Source: AM-2324 sp042091035 (lineage in GTDB: Bacteria > Bacteroidota > Bacteroidia > Chitinophagales > Saprospiraceae). From it: a DNA stretch of 17,754 bases. Shown here piece after piece: positions 1-8,291 of the stretch. Every line of letters starts with the position of its first letter. The stretch's first letter is position 1. The DNA lies in NCBI GenBank assembly GCA_042091035.1, contig JBELIG010000053.1:1-17754 (forward strand), in the 5' to 3' direction. A program made the translations under genes and the position numbers. The notes below the pieces were generated by a model. The model made no database searches. It had not been told where the DNA came from and saw only the letters and a list, made by a program, of their open reading frames with translations.

Positions 1-3000
1 CTCAATGGAGATATAACGCTTTTTAATGATGGCAACCTGATTGATAATTTCAATGGAGGAAATCCTTTTCAAGTTTTTTGGTCTCCTTTGACCTTTGATG
101 AACTTAATGATATAGGTGGAGGTGTTTTCAAACCAAACTATGAAAACAATGGTCCATGTGCGCATACAAACATAGATGCTGCCTTCTCAGTAGTTTATTT
201 AAATGAAATAAAAGTTCTAAACGGTATTACAGGTCCACTTGTCAATCTAGGTGATTGCTCTGCAAGGTTTGACCTATTGGGCGGTCTACCAGAATTCGAT
301 GCCTCTGAAACATATACAATCACTGCAAGTTTGGCTTCAAACCCTAGTGTTTTAGCTACCATTAACACAGGGCCTACTGGCCATGGTGAAGAAGTAAAAA
401 TCTCTGTTCCCCAAGCAGGAGTTTACAATGTTACTGTCGAAGACACAAAAGGATGTCCACTGACTTTCCAAATCGATATGTCTGCCTGCACCCAAACAGT
501 TACAATGACTATTGATGATATCTCAATAGAGCCGTCGGTTAGTACTATTTGTGTTCCTATCTTGATCGAAGATTATACAGAAATACTTAATTTTCAATTC
601 GTAGTATCCTATGACCCGACAGTTCTAAACGTTGCATCACCTGGTATTGTAAATCCAAATCCAATCCTGGGAGTTTCTCCTCCATTTGGAGCTACTGCAC
701 CTGAAGGGAATTATATAGTTGCATGGACAGCATTACCACCTATCGGTGTAGATATACCAAACGGAGAGATCTTATTTGAAATCTGTTTTGATGTAGTTGG
801 CTCACTTGGAGACCAAACAGCTATCAATATTATTGAAACATCAACTTTACCCTTAGACTTCAATAATAACAATGGTGATGTTATTTCAGCATTAGTTAAC
901 CCAGGCAATCTGATTATTGAACCAAATACAGTGTTCGATCTTGTCATAACAGCTTCAGACGAGACCTGTGCAGATCTTGAAAATGGTTCATTGACTGCTC
1001 AAGCTTCTGGTGGCTCTGCGCCTTACACATATACCTGTGTTAGTGATGATGGCTCCATAAATACTACAGTTACAATAGTAGATCCGACTGATTCTTTTAC
1101 ATTAAACAATCTAGCCCCAGATATTTATACAATCACAGTTACTGATGACACTGGAGCGGCATTACCTGCTGAGAGCATTGCAATTAATCCAGGCATAGAT
1201 ATTGAGGTTATTATTGGTGCATCACCTGCTGAATGTTTCGGTGGAGAAGGCGAAATGACAGCTACTGCAATTGTTAACACTGTTATTATTGATCCTCCAC
1301 TACCAGAATATCAATTTGAATGGTCTACTGGAGATTTCGGAAATGTTTTATCCGGTATTACAGCAGGATCGTATTCAGTTACATTGACTGATACAAATTT
1401 AATGTGTTCTGGGACAAGTACAGATAACCTACCCCAAGCTGCTCCAATCGTATTTACAACAGAATCAATTACCAATGCAAGTTGTTCTGGAATAGCAGAT
1501 GGAGCTTTAGAGGTAGATATATCCGGAGGCACTGGAAGTACATATAACCTTATCCTACAGGATATCAATGGAAATACAATTTCTACAATTACTGATACGA
1601 CAATAAGTGTGAACAATCTTTCCGATGGTGATTACCTGCTTATTGCAGAAGATGGAAATTTATGCTCAGACTCTACAATCATAAATATAGGAGCGTCGAT
1701 TAGCTTAGAATTAAATGTTACCGCAGCACAAGAAGTAAATTGCTTTGGTGATTGCGATGCATTTCTTACTGTTGATGCCCAAACGATTGGAGGTACATCG
1801 AATATCTACAATTTTGCTTGGACCCCAGCAGTAAATAATCTTGACGGAGCCGCTACCACTACAGCCTCTGACTTATGTGCAGGAACTTACACCTTACAAT
1901 TAACAGATGATGTAGGTTGTTCGACAAGTTCAACATTTGATATTTTAGAACCTACCGAACTTACAGCATCTGTTACAGACGTACAAAATGAATCTTGTGC
2001 TGTAGGAAATGATGGATCTATAACTCTAGAAGTTAATGGAGGAACTCCAACTTATACTTATGACTGGGGACCTTTAGGCCAAACAGATTCTATAGCGACA
2101 AACCTTTCAGCAGGACTCTACATAGTGACTGTCACTGATGATAACAATTGTGAAGTTATACTAAATCAAGATATTATAGCTCCAACTCCTCCTACTATCA
2201 ATTCTATGCCTGACTTTGCATTAGAATGTAATGGTGACAGTGATGGAACCCTTACTGTAGATGCAGTTGGATCTGTTAATCCAATAAGTTTATACAATTG
2301 GTCTACTGGCAATTCTGGAATCAGTTTAACAACAGAAACTAACCTTTCTGCAGGCGTGTATTACGTTACTATTGAAGATGTAATCGGCTGTGTTGCCATT
2401 GATAGTGCAGAAGTTACTGAACCGGACGCTCTGGAAATAGCAAACTTTGTGTCGAATAGTCCACTTTGCCCCGGTGAGGATAATGGTTCTATTCAAGTGC
2501 AAATAACTGGAGGTTCTGGTTTTTATGATATCATCTGGTCCAATGGAAATACAGACGCAGTAAATATCGGGCTTGCAGCAGGTGATTATTCAGTAACCGT
2601 TACAGATCAAATCAATAATTGTCCTTCAGTTACAGGAATGGCAACTATAGTTGATCCGGCAGGAATAAATGCCCTAATTTTTGATATTGGCCAAGTAAGT
2701 TGCGCAGGTGCCACGGGCATTGACTGTGATGGATCTGCTTCCGCATCGGCTGAATACACAGACGGTACAGTGGGTTCTTTTACTTTCAACTGGCTACCTT
2801 CTGGTGAAATAACTTCCAACGCAACAACTAGCTCAGCCATTTTCCTTTGTGCTGGAATGGATTCATTGATAGTCTCTGATGGATTCTGTAAAGACACCTT
2901 CTTCTTTGAAGTTGGTGCCCCAGATCCCTTAGCGTCTGATATCGCGATAAATGATGCTACCTGCCTAGGACTTGATGATGGTACGGCTACCGCTCAAGGT

Positions 3001-4230
3001 TTAGGAGGAACAAGTCCCTACACATACCTTTGGGAAGGGAATATAGCAGGACCTACCCTTAACGGTCTTTCAGCTGGTTCATACCAAGTCACTATTGAAG
3101 ATGATCTTGGTTGTACTATAACAAGTGTAGCTTTCGTAGATGAACCAGATTTTCCACTAGGCGGATCAGTTGATCTAAATGCTAGCTCACCGGAGGTGAG
3201 TTGCTTTGGTGAAACAGATGCTTTTGTATCAGTTATTGCCACTGGAGGTAATGTATCCCAGGGCGATCTTCAATATATTTGGGGACCTGGCATCAGTGCA
3301 AGCATATCCTCATCCAGCGCTTTCGGATTGAGCTCAGGCACCTATGCAGTAACTGTAATTGACAATCAAGGTTGTGAATTCCCACTTACTTTCGATATAG
3401 GAAGTCCGGATCCTATCACTTTTAATATTCCTCAAATAGACGATATTCTTTGTCCAGGTGGGACAACTACTGTTACTGTTGATTCAGCTGTAGGTGGTAA
3501 TGGTCTATCAAGTCTATTCTATACATTCGCTATAGACGGTGGAGCTCCACAAACGCTTGGAACATCTATTGAAGTATTCCCAGGTCAGCATATAGTTACT
3601 GTTACTGATATTTCAGACGATGCTTGTTCCTCAGATACGATATTCAATATTGCAGGACTAACAGAGTCAGTGTTGAATTATCCAAACCCAATTGAAATTG
3701 AGCTTGGAGCAAGTCAGCAAGTATTGCCTAGCATAGCTGCATTCAATAATCCATTGGACCCAGATTCAATCTTCTGGACTCCAAATGATTTCCTAACGTT
3801 TTCAGATGATCTTTTAGAGCCTACTGTAACACCTTTAGAGTCTATGGAATATCTAATAGAAGCCTATGATATAAATGGTTGCTATATCTCTGCTGAGTTA
3901 ATTATTGAAGTTGATAAGAACAGAAACATTTACATTCCTAACATATTCACACCAAATGGTGACGGATTCAACTCAATCTTCCAGCCAATCGCAGGAGTAG
4001 GAGTTCGAAAAATGAATTACTTTAGAGTGTATGATCGCTGGGGCGCTATGCTTCACGAACGTCTAGAAGTAGATGGTAATGACCTGAGTTTTGAAAACCC
4101 TGCTGTAGCTTGGGATGGCAAATTCAAAGGTAAAGAAGTGAACCAAGGGGTTTACATATACCTTGCTGAAATAGAGTTCCTGGACGGAAGAGTCCTACTC
4201 TATAGAGGAGATGTTACCTTAGTTAAATAA
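1..4230 (+). CDS. SprB-like repeat adhesin with cohesin-like domain and T9SS type B C-terminal sorting domain (5' end outside window)
   Basis: The frame is open from base 1, so this is the C-terminal 1409 residues of a larger secreted protein. Residue numbers here count from base 1. Residues about 167-307 look like a cohesin-type beta sandwich (VSYDPTVLNV strand, later GEILFEICFDV). Residues about 309-1219 hold about eleven SprB-like repeats of 75-95 residues. Each opens with a Cys-x-Gly-x-x-Asp-Gly type motif (such as SCAVGNDGSI, LCPGEDNGSI, TCLGLDDGTA) and most close with a strand like AGLYIVTVTDDNNC. A PKD-like segment follows. The end (about 1312-1409) is the gliding-motility/T9SS type B sorting domain, with IPNIFTPNGDG, a YDRWG motif, WDGKFKG and GVYIYL. 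By family knowledge such proteins cross the outer membrane through T9SS and act as surface adhesins. The ligand is unknown. Paired Cys in each repeat suggest disulfides (inference). The signal peptide would lie upstream, outside the window. Confidence 0.93.
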   Translation, partial: LNGDITLFNDGNLIDNFNGGNPFQVFWSPLTFDELNDIGGGVFKPNYENNGPCAHTNIDAAFSVVYLNEIKVLNGITGPLVNLGDCSARFDLLGGLPEFDASETYTITASLASNPSVLATINTGPTGHGEEVKISVPQAGVYNVTVEDTKGCPLTFQIDMSACTQTVTMTIDDISIEPSVSTICVPILIEDYTEILNFQFVVSYDPTVLNVASPGIVNPNPILGVSPPFGATAPEGNYIVAWTALPPIGVDIPNGEILFEICFDVVGSLGDQTAINIIETSTLPLDFNNNNGDVISALVNPGNLIIEPNTVFDLVITASDETCADLENGSLTAQASGGSAPYTYTCVSDDGSINTTVTIVDPTDSFTLNNLAPDIYTITVTDDTGAALPAESIAINPGIDIEVIIGASPAECFGGEGEMTATAIVNTVIIDPPLPEYQFEWSTGDFGNVLSGITAGSYSVTLTDTNLMCSGTSTDNLPQAAPIVFTTESITNASCSGIADGALEVDISGGTGSTYNLILQDINGNTISTITDTTISVNNLSDGDYLLIAEDGNLCSDSTIINIGASISLELNVTAAQEVNCFGDCDAFLTVDAQTIGGTSNIYNFAWTPAVNNLDGAATTTASDLCAGTYTLQLTDDVGCSTSSTFDILEPTELTASVTDVQNESCAVGNDGSITLEVNGGTPTYTYDWGPLGQTDSIATNLSAGLYIVTVTDDNNCEVILNQDIIAPTPPTINSMPDFALECNGDSDGTLTVDAVGSVNPISLYNWSTGNSGISLTTETNLSAGVYYVTIEDVIGCVAIDSAEVTEPDALEIANFVSNSPLCPGEDNGSIQVQITGGSGFYDIIWSNGNTDAVNIGLAAGDYSVTVTDQINNCPSVTGMATIVDPAGINALIFDIGQVSCAGATGIDCDGSASASAEYTDGTVGSFTFNWLPSGEITSNATTSSAIFLCAGMDSLIVSDGFCKDTFFFEVGAPDPLASDIAINDATCLGLDDGTATAQGLGGTSPYTYLWEGNIAGPTLNGLSAGSYQVTIEDDLGCTITSVAFVDEPDFPLGGSVDLNASSPEVSCFGETDAFVSVIATGGNVSQGDLQYIWGPGISASISSSSAFGLSSGTYAVTVIDNQGCEFPLTFDIGSPDPITFNIPQIDDILCPGGTTTVTVDSAVGGNGLSSLFYTFAIDGGAPQTLGTSIEVFPGQHIVTVTDISDDACSSDTIFNIAGLTESVLNYPNPIEIELGASQQVLPSIAAFNNPLDPDSIFWTPNDFLTFSDDLLEPTVTPLESMEYLIEAYDINGCYISAELIIEVDKNRNIYIPNIFTPNGDGFNSIFQPIAGVGVRKMNYFRVYDRWGAMLHERLEVDGNDLSFENPAVAWDGKFKGKEVNQGVYIYLAEIEFLDGRVLLYRGDVTLVK

Positions 4231-4267
4231 AAAAAAGCCTGCAAGATAAATCTTGCAGGCTTTTTTT
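4231..4267. terminator. Perfect bidirectional intrinsic terminator between convergent T9SS cargo genes
   Basis: A 16-bp perfect stem (arms 4231-4246 and 4251-4266, core GCCTGCAAGA/TCTTGCAGGC, loop TAAA) starts right after the adhesin stop codon. It has an A-run on the left and a T-run on the right, so it gives a U-tract in both directions. It lies 17 bp from the stop codon of the convergent LamG gene and should end both transcripts. Confidence 0.95.
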
Positions 4268-4283
4268 ATTTCGACATTAAGAA

Positions 4284-5534
4284 CTAATGCATTAGCGCAA
4301 CAGTCCCTAATGTTTTTTCCTCAACTCCACCACAATTATAAATTACTTGATAGTAATAATTATCAACAGATGCTACTTTTCCCATAATTGTTCCATCCCA
4401 TCTCTCAAATGGATCATTTGTTGTGAATACAATATTATTCAATCTATCGACCACAGAAAATGAAACAAAGTCAGTCATCGCAAATGGATTATCAATACCA
4501 AAATTATCATTTAAACCATCACCATTTGGTGTAAACGCATTCGCTAAATAAGAAATGCAATCAAGTGTTGTTGGATCAATCACATTGACTCTAAAGGTAT
4601 CTGATGCAATACAACCAAAGTTATCAAAGAAATTCAATGTATAGGTTGTCGTCTCAGTTGGAGATAGAAAAGTAGAAGGATCATTGACATCCTGAACACC
4701 CGTTGGTGGCTCCCAAAGAAAGGAGTTTGCACAGGAGTTCGTACTAAAAGAAGCAATGCTATTACCCAAATACAGAATGGTATCCTTTCCCACTGACAGA
4801 TCTACAAATCCATTACCAATTTTATCCGGGAATAAGTACAACTCTTCAACTTGAGCAGTCACCAATGCTCTATCATAAAGTCTAAATTCATCCATAATTC
4901 CCTCAAAATTGCTAGCAGTAACGGTACATGTGCTAAAACCAAGCTCAAGATTTATATTGTCCTTAGTAATATCAATTCGGTTCGGCTTTAGAATTTTTTC
5001 TTTCAAAACTCCGTCAAGATACAAGAGTAATTCTGTTCCATCACGAACCAAACAAACATGATGCCAGCAATTAGTTTCGTCTAGATCAACATCAAAATTT
5101 GCATTCAAATTTTCATCTTCACTAACAAGTACGTTTATGCTCTTAGTATTAGGAATATATCGGATTGAAAAGGCATTTTCCAAGTCACAAAGATCTCTCT
5201 TCGATACTAAGGTCTGTACCCCAAATACATTTTGTTCTATAGGCTTGAAGAAGAAGCTCATCGTAAAATCCTCTGTTCCAAATACATCTGTAGCTTCACC
5301 TTGAATTACAGCTTTATTGTCTAGGCCATTAAATCGAAGCCCGTTTCCTTCAACCCCACAATCAAGCTGATTACCGAAGATAACTGCATCATTACTATTG
5401 TTTCCTGTTACATCAGGAATCTCATCATTTTCTATAGTCTCAAAATCATAATGAACGATTAAATCAATCGTTGTTTGAGCAAATAAATTATTTAGTCCTG
5501 CAAAGAGCAGGATCATTAGGGGAAATTTTCTCAT
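4284..5534 (-). CDS. LamG-domain secreted protein with T9SS type B C-terminal sorting domain
   Basis: The 416-residue protein starts with a signal peptide (MRKFPLMILLFAGLNNLFAQ, cleavage after Ala-Gln likely). Residues about 23-235 form a LamG/concanavalin A-like jelly-roll: it opens with LIVHYDFET, has the mid-domain CWHHVCLVRDGTELLLYLDG strands and ends in MDEFRLYDRAL, all typical of LamG_3 domains. A PKD-like segment follows (about 236-325, ETTTYTLNFFDNFGC). The last about 87 residues are the gliding-motility-type sorting domain (NAFTPNGDGLND, later ERWDGTIMG). It is thus a T9SS substrate, probably carbohydrate- or matrix-binding at the cell surface (inference; ligand unknown). It lies 54 bp downstream of the YbaB-like gene on the same strand, so cotranscription is possible. 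Its 3' end shares a bidirectional terminator with the SprB-like gene. Confidence 0.93.
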   Translation of the reverse strand: MRKFPLMILLFAGLNNLFAQTTIDLIVHYDFETIENDEIPDVTGNNSNDAVIFGNQLDCGVEGNGLRFNGLDNKAVIQGEATDVFGTEDFTMSFFFKPIEQNVFGVQTLVSKRDLCDLENAFSIRYIPNTKSINVLVSEDENLNANFDVDLDETNCWHHVCLVRDGTELLLYLDGVLKEKILKPNRIDITKDNINLELGFSTCTVTASNFEGIMDEFRLYDRALVTAQVEELYLFPDKIGNGFVDLSVGKDTILYLGNSIASFSTNSCANSFLWEPPTGVQDVNDPSTFLSPTETTTYTLNFFDNFGCIASDTFRVNVIDPTTLDCISYLANAFTPNGDGLNDNFGIDNPFAMTDFVSFSVVDRLNNIVFTTNDPFERWDGTIMGKVASVDNYYYQVIYNCGGVEEKTLGTVALMH

Positions 5535-5588
5535 TTCAAAATCTTTATTTTTTATTCAAGTTGAGAACGAAACAAATGGCCCTTTATT

Positions 5589-5906
5589 TTAGCCAAACAT
5601 ATTACCTAAACCACCTAATCCTGAAGGTAAAATATCCTTAAGCATTTTCTTATTCTCAGATTCCTCGACTTCAGCAACCTTATTCTGGACATTATTAAAT
5701 GCAACTAAAAGAATGTCTTCTAATTCTTCAGAATCTGTTGTATCTACTTTATCAAGATCCAAAGAGATATCAAGTATCTCTCTCAGTCCATTAAATTTAA
5801 TCTTTACAGCTCCATCACCAGCTTGCTCTGTCATCTCAAGAGCAGCAAGTGTTGCCTGCATTTGCTCCTTCTTTTCCTCCATGTTTCCCATCAAGTCTCC
5901 AAACAT
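5589..5906 (-). CDS. YbaB/EbfC family nucleoid-associated DNA-binding protein
   Basis: This 105-residue protein has the family's usual length and layout. It starts MFGDLMGNMEEKKEQM, followed by a helix, then a beta-rich centre containing GDGAVKIKFNGLREILDISLD. A long acidic C-terminal helix follows (SEELEDILLVAFNNVQNKVAEVE), and it ends in a Gly/Met-rich tail (GLGGLGNMFG). Members form dimers that bind DNA with little sequence specificity. In many bacteria the gene sits beside dnaX and recR; here it is between a DUF6089 barrel gene (121 bp upstream) and a T9SS cargo gene (54 bp downstream), so context does not add a function. The C-terminal helix is more acidic than basic, as usual for Bacteroidota members. 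Confidence 0.9.
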   Translation of the reverse strand: MFGDLMGNMEEKKEQMQATLAALEMTEQAGDGAVKIKFNGLREILDISLDLDKVDTTDSEELEDILLVAFNNVQNKVAEVEESENKKMLKDILPSGLGGLGNMFG

Positions 5907-5971
5907 AATTCAATTGTTGGTTAAAAATATATTAGCAAATATATGTAATTCTGACGCTTTAAAACTGAAGT

Positions 5972-6001
5972 GCCCGCATATTATAGTCTAATTATGCAGG
6001 C
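5972..6001 (-). terminator. Possible weak terminator downstream of the DUF6089 gene
   Basis: Arms 5972-5980 (GCCCGCATA) and 5993-6001 (TATGCAGGC) pair over nine positions with one C-A mismatch and a 12-nt loop. Read on the minus strand it is followed by CTTCAGTTTT, not a clean U-tract. It could partly separate the DUF6089 and YbaB-like genes, but it is weak. Confidence 0.3.
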
Positions 6002-6027
6002 AATACAATGGTTTATTCTTTAAAACT

Positions 6028-6732
6028 CTAAAACTTGTAGCAAGAACTTCCTGAGGCATTGATTCTGTAAACCAAGTTTATTCCTGCGAAAACATACCAA
6101 TCATTATCTGTAGGTAATCCATTGATGCTGATACCATCGAAATAGTCAGATAAGACATAACGCAAGCCTCCTTGAAGATCTATTCTGAAGTCCTCAGAAT
6201 CATTAAAGAAGAATTTTAAACCTGCCCCTCCAGGCAAAGATATAAACGCAGTCTCATCATTTGGTTCAGGAAATGGCTCAACAACATAATTCGCATTCGG
6301 CTCAGATAACTCAATATTGGAATTAAAAATAGTGTAAGCTACCCCACCAAATAAGTAAGGAACTACAGCCTGTCTTCTATACACAACACCTTTCCTAAGA
6401 TTAGCCGGTTGAAATAAATTGATCTCAAGCGTCATCGCCATTTCAGTAAGATCTCCTTCAAAACTAAAATTTCGGATAGAGTACGTTTTATTATACTTAT
6501 CATTTCCTGACAACTTTGATCGGAGTACATGTGTCTCCAAATTAACATATGGATGCAAGATCAAACGACCAAATACACCAAAGCCAACTTTTGTCTCTTC
6601 TAGATTTGTAAAATCTTCTGTCAGCTCGCCAAAATAATTACTTCCCCCAGCCATTACCCCGACCTCCATATCTACTTGGGAAAAAGCAAATGAAGGTAAA
6701 AGACAGAAAAGAAATACCTTAATCTTATGCAT
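6028..6732 (-). CDS. DUF6089-type outer-membrane beta-barrel protein
   Basis: The 234-residue protein starts with a signal peptide (MHKIKVFLFCLLPSFAFSQ). The mature part begins VDMEVGVMAGGSNYFGEL, the glycine/tyrosine-rich first strand typical of DUF6089 proteins. It continues with alternating strands: FGVFGRLILHPYVNLETHV, the IRNFSFEGDLTEMAMTLEIN motif and VVPYLFGGVAYTIF. Near the C-terminus come GGAGLKFFF and DLQGGLRYVLSDYFDGIS, then GINLVYRIN. It ends in Phe, as many barrel proteins do. It is expected in the outer membrane; the family's role is not known. The gene diverges from tatC across 300 bp. Confidence 0.83.
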   Translation of the reverse strand: MHKIKVFLFCLLPSFAFSQVDMEVGVMAGGSNYFGELTEDFTNLEETKVGFGVFGRLILHPYVNLETHVLRSKLSGNDKYNKTYSIRNFSFEGDLTEMAMTLEINLFQPANLRKGVVYRRQAVVPYLFGGVAYTIFNSNIELSEPNANYVVEPFPEPNDETAFISLPGGAGLKFFFNDSEDFRIDLQGGLRYVLSDYFDGISINGLPTDNDWYVFAGINLVYRINASGSSCYKF

Positions 6733-7032
6733 ATACTTATTTGTTTTTGTGCGTTAAAAACATTAAAATAATTAATATGTATTACAAGTTGGTTACAGGT
6801 GCTTAAACGAATTGGTTCCCAGTAAGTCTATTTAGTATTGACCTCTTGAATACCAATTGTTTTTAATTTTACAAATGTAATAAATAAAGTATAGTCTTAA
6901 ACGAGTACTTGACTAAATTTTAGATGCCTAATATTATAATGTCAACTAAGACAAAAATATTACTATAATTAACCAATTACTTTATAAATTTGTCCTTGTT
7001 TCAATTTTGAACCTGCTATTAAAAACAATTAA
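6733..7032. promoter_or_regulatory. Divergent spacer between the DUF6089 gene and tatC
   Basis: This 300-bp AT-rich stretch has no ORF and must hold promoters for both directions. For tatC, a perfect -7 type octamer TAAATTTG is at 6985-6992, 41 bp before the ATG, but no TTG sits at the right distance upstream. For the minus-strand gene, reverse-strand -7 octamers are read at 6872-6879 and 6952-6959, also without a good -33. The heptamer ACCAATT occurs at 6852-6858 and 6972-6978, and inverted (AATTGGT) at 6810-6816. Nothing else was recognised. Confidence 0.45.
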
Positions 7033-7845
7033 ATGGCACTTGATCAAGTAGATGTAGATAACATGGATCAAAAAAAAGATATGAGTGTTTTTGATCATAT
7101 CGATGAACTAAGAGGACGTCTTATCAAGGCCTTAGCGTCTATAGTTATTGTTGGAATCATCTGCTATATATTCAATGATGAAATTTTCAAGTATGTGATC
7201 TTTGGCCCCACTCAAGAGTGGTTCCCTACTTATTCACTGCTGAATCAGCTTTTTGGGTCGGACATTGCTGCAGTTCCTGCCTTTGAAAAACAGGCTATCG
7301 GATTCGCAGAAGCTTTTATAACAGCTATTAAAGTTTCTTTCGTAATGGGTCTGATCATCTCATTCCCATTAGTATTTAGACAGCTTTGGCTCTTCATAAG
7401 ACCTGGTCTATATAAAAAGGAGCAAAAAGCGACTAGAGGTATCGTGTTCATTTGCTCTATTCTATTTCTGATAGGTGTTTCATTTGGTTACTTCATAATA
7501 AGCCCATTTGCCACAAAATTCCTAATGGGATATACTATTGAGGGGGTAAAAAACATTCCAACATTGGGATCTTACCTGAGCTACATGGTTATGTTCACTT
7601 TACCAGCAGGGCTTATATTTGAATTGCCTGTTTTGGTCTTTTTCCTCGCCAAGATTGGTTTGATCACTGCGGAAACCATGAAAAAATACAGAAGACATGC
7701 AATCATAGCAATCCTTATGCTTGCAGCTCTTATGACTCCTCCTGATGTATTCACTCAATTCATGATTGGTATTCCTCTAGCTTTCCTTTATGAGATTGGA
7801 ATCATTGTTGCTAAACGCGTAGAAAAACAAAACGAAGTAGATTAA
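7033..7845 (+). CDS. tatC: Twin-arginine translocase subunit TatC
   Basis: TatC is the polytopic inner-membrane receptor for twin-arginine signal peptides; with TatA/B it exports folded proteins. The 270 residues match the family's length (about 240-280) and show its landmarks. The cytosolic N-terminal motif is FDHIDELRGRL (Glu25), followed by a first helix at about 31-48. The first cytosolic loop has RQLWLFIRPGLYKKE (Glu130). The mid-membrane motif is IFELPVLVFFLAKIGL (Glu197) and the late motif is MTPPDVFTQ (Asp238). These correspond to the recognition and channel residues known from E. coli TatC. The first ATG is used; Met11 and Met17 are alternatives, and the conserved domain starts at about residue 17. 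No tatA/tatB is visible next to it. The stop codon overlaps the next start (TAATG), implying coupling. Confidence 0.97.
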   Translation: MALDQVDVDNMDQKKDMSVFDHIDELRGRLIKALASIVIVGIICYIFNDEIFKYVIFGPTQEWFPTYSLLNQLFGSDIAAVPAFEKQAIGFAEAFITAIKVSFVMGLIISFPLVFRQLWLFIRPGLYKKEQKATRGIVFICSILFLIGVSFGYFIISPFATKFLMGYTIEGVKNIPTLGSYLSYMVMFTLPAGLIFELPVLVFFLAKIGLITAETMKKYRRHAIIAILMLAALMTPPDVFTQFMIGIPLAFLYEIGIIVAKRVEKQNEVD

Positions 7846-8291
7846 TGAAACAACTATCTTCTAATAAAACCTTACTCTTCAAGACCTTTATTCCAATCTT
7901 TTGGTTGGTATTTTTTGGAGCATTTACCCTGTCTACTTTCTTTATGACAGAATCCTACATAGGTCAGATATCTATACAGTTTTTCAGAATACTTACTATT
8001 GTATTCTACCTAATCGGTACCATAACATTAGCAATCACAGTAATGAGGCTTAAACGAGTAGAATTGAATGCCAGTGAAATATTCGTGAGTAACTATCTTA
8101 AGTCCTACAAATATAAAATTGAAGACTTGGAGAAGATTCGCATTCAAAATTATGGAATCTTCAAGAGTATGAAAATCACTTTTAAAGGTCAGACTTCTTT
8201 TGGTAAAAAGATCAGCGGCATCACAAGTGAGAAAAAACTAAAACGAGTGCTCTTAGAGTATCCTGAACACCAATCATTTATTGAGCTTTAA
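7845..8291 (+). CDS. Unknown two-helix membrane protein, possible PH-like domain, coupled to tatC
   Basis: I do not recognise a named family. The 148-residue protein has two hydrophobic segments (about 12-34 and 47-66). A cytosolic part of about 80 residues follows, with alternating strands (RVELNASEIFVSNYL, YKIEDLEKIRI, SMKITFK) and a final helix (SEKKLKRVLLEYP). This two-helix plus beta-domain layout resembles small bacterial PH-domain membrane proteins (inference from pattern only). Its ATG shares one base with the tatC stop codon, so the two are almost certainly in one operon and may be translated together. Its stop codon overlaps that of the convergent TPR/SPOR gene by 4 bp. A link to Tat export is suggested only by position. 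Confidence 0.8.
   Translation: MKQLSSNKTLLFKTFIPIFWLVFFGAFTLSTFFMTESYIGQISIQFFRILTIVFYLIGTITLAITVMRLKRVELNASEIFVSNYLKSYKYKIEDLEKIRIQNYGIFKSMKITFKGQTSFGKKISGITSEKKLKRVLLEYPEHQSFIEL

Noticed and set aside
711..3242. Several minus-strand ORFs of 74-101 codons opposite the SprB-like gene
   Set aside because: They are open frames opposite a strongly constrained coding sequence; they lack family motifs and signal peptides.
6835..6842. TTGACC, resembling a sigma70 -35 box, in the tatC spacer
   Set aside because: Bacteroidota primary promoters use a different consensus, and no matching -10 follows.
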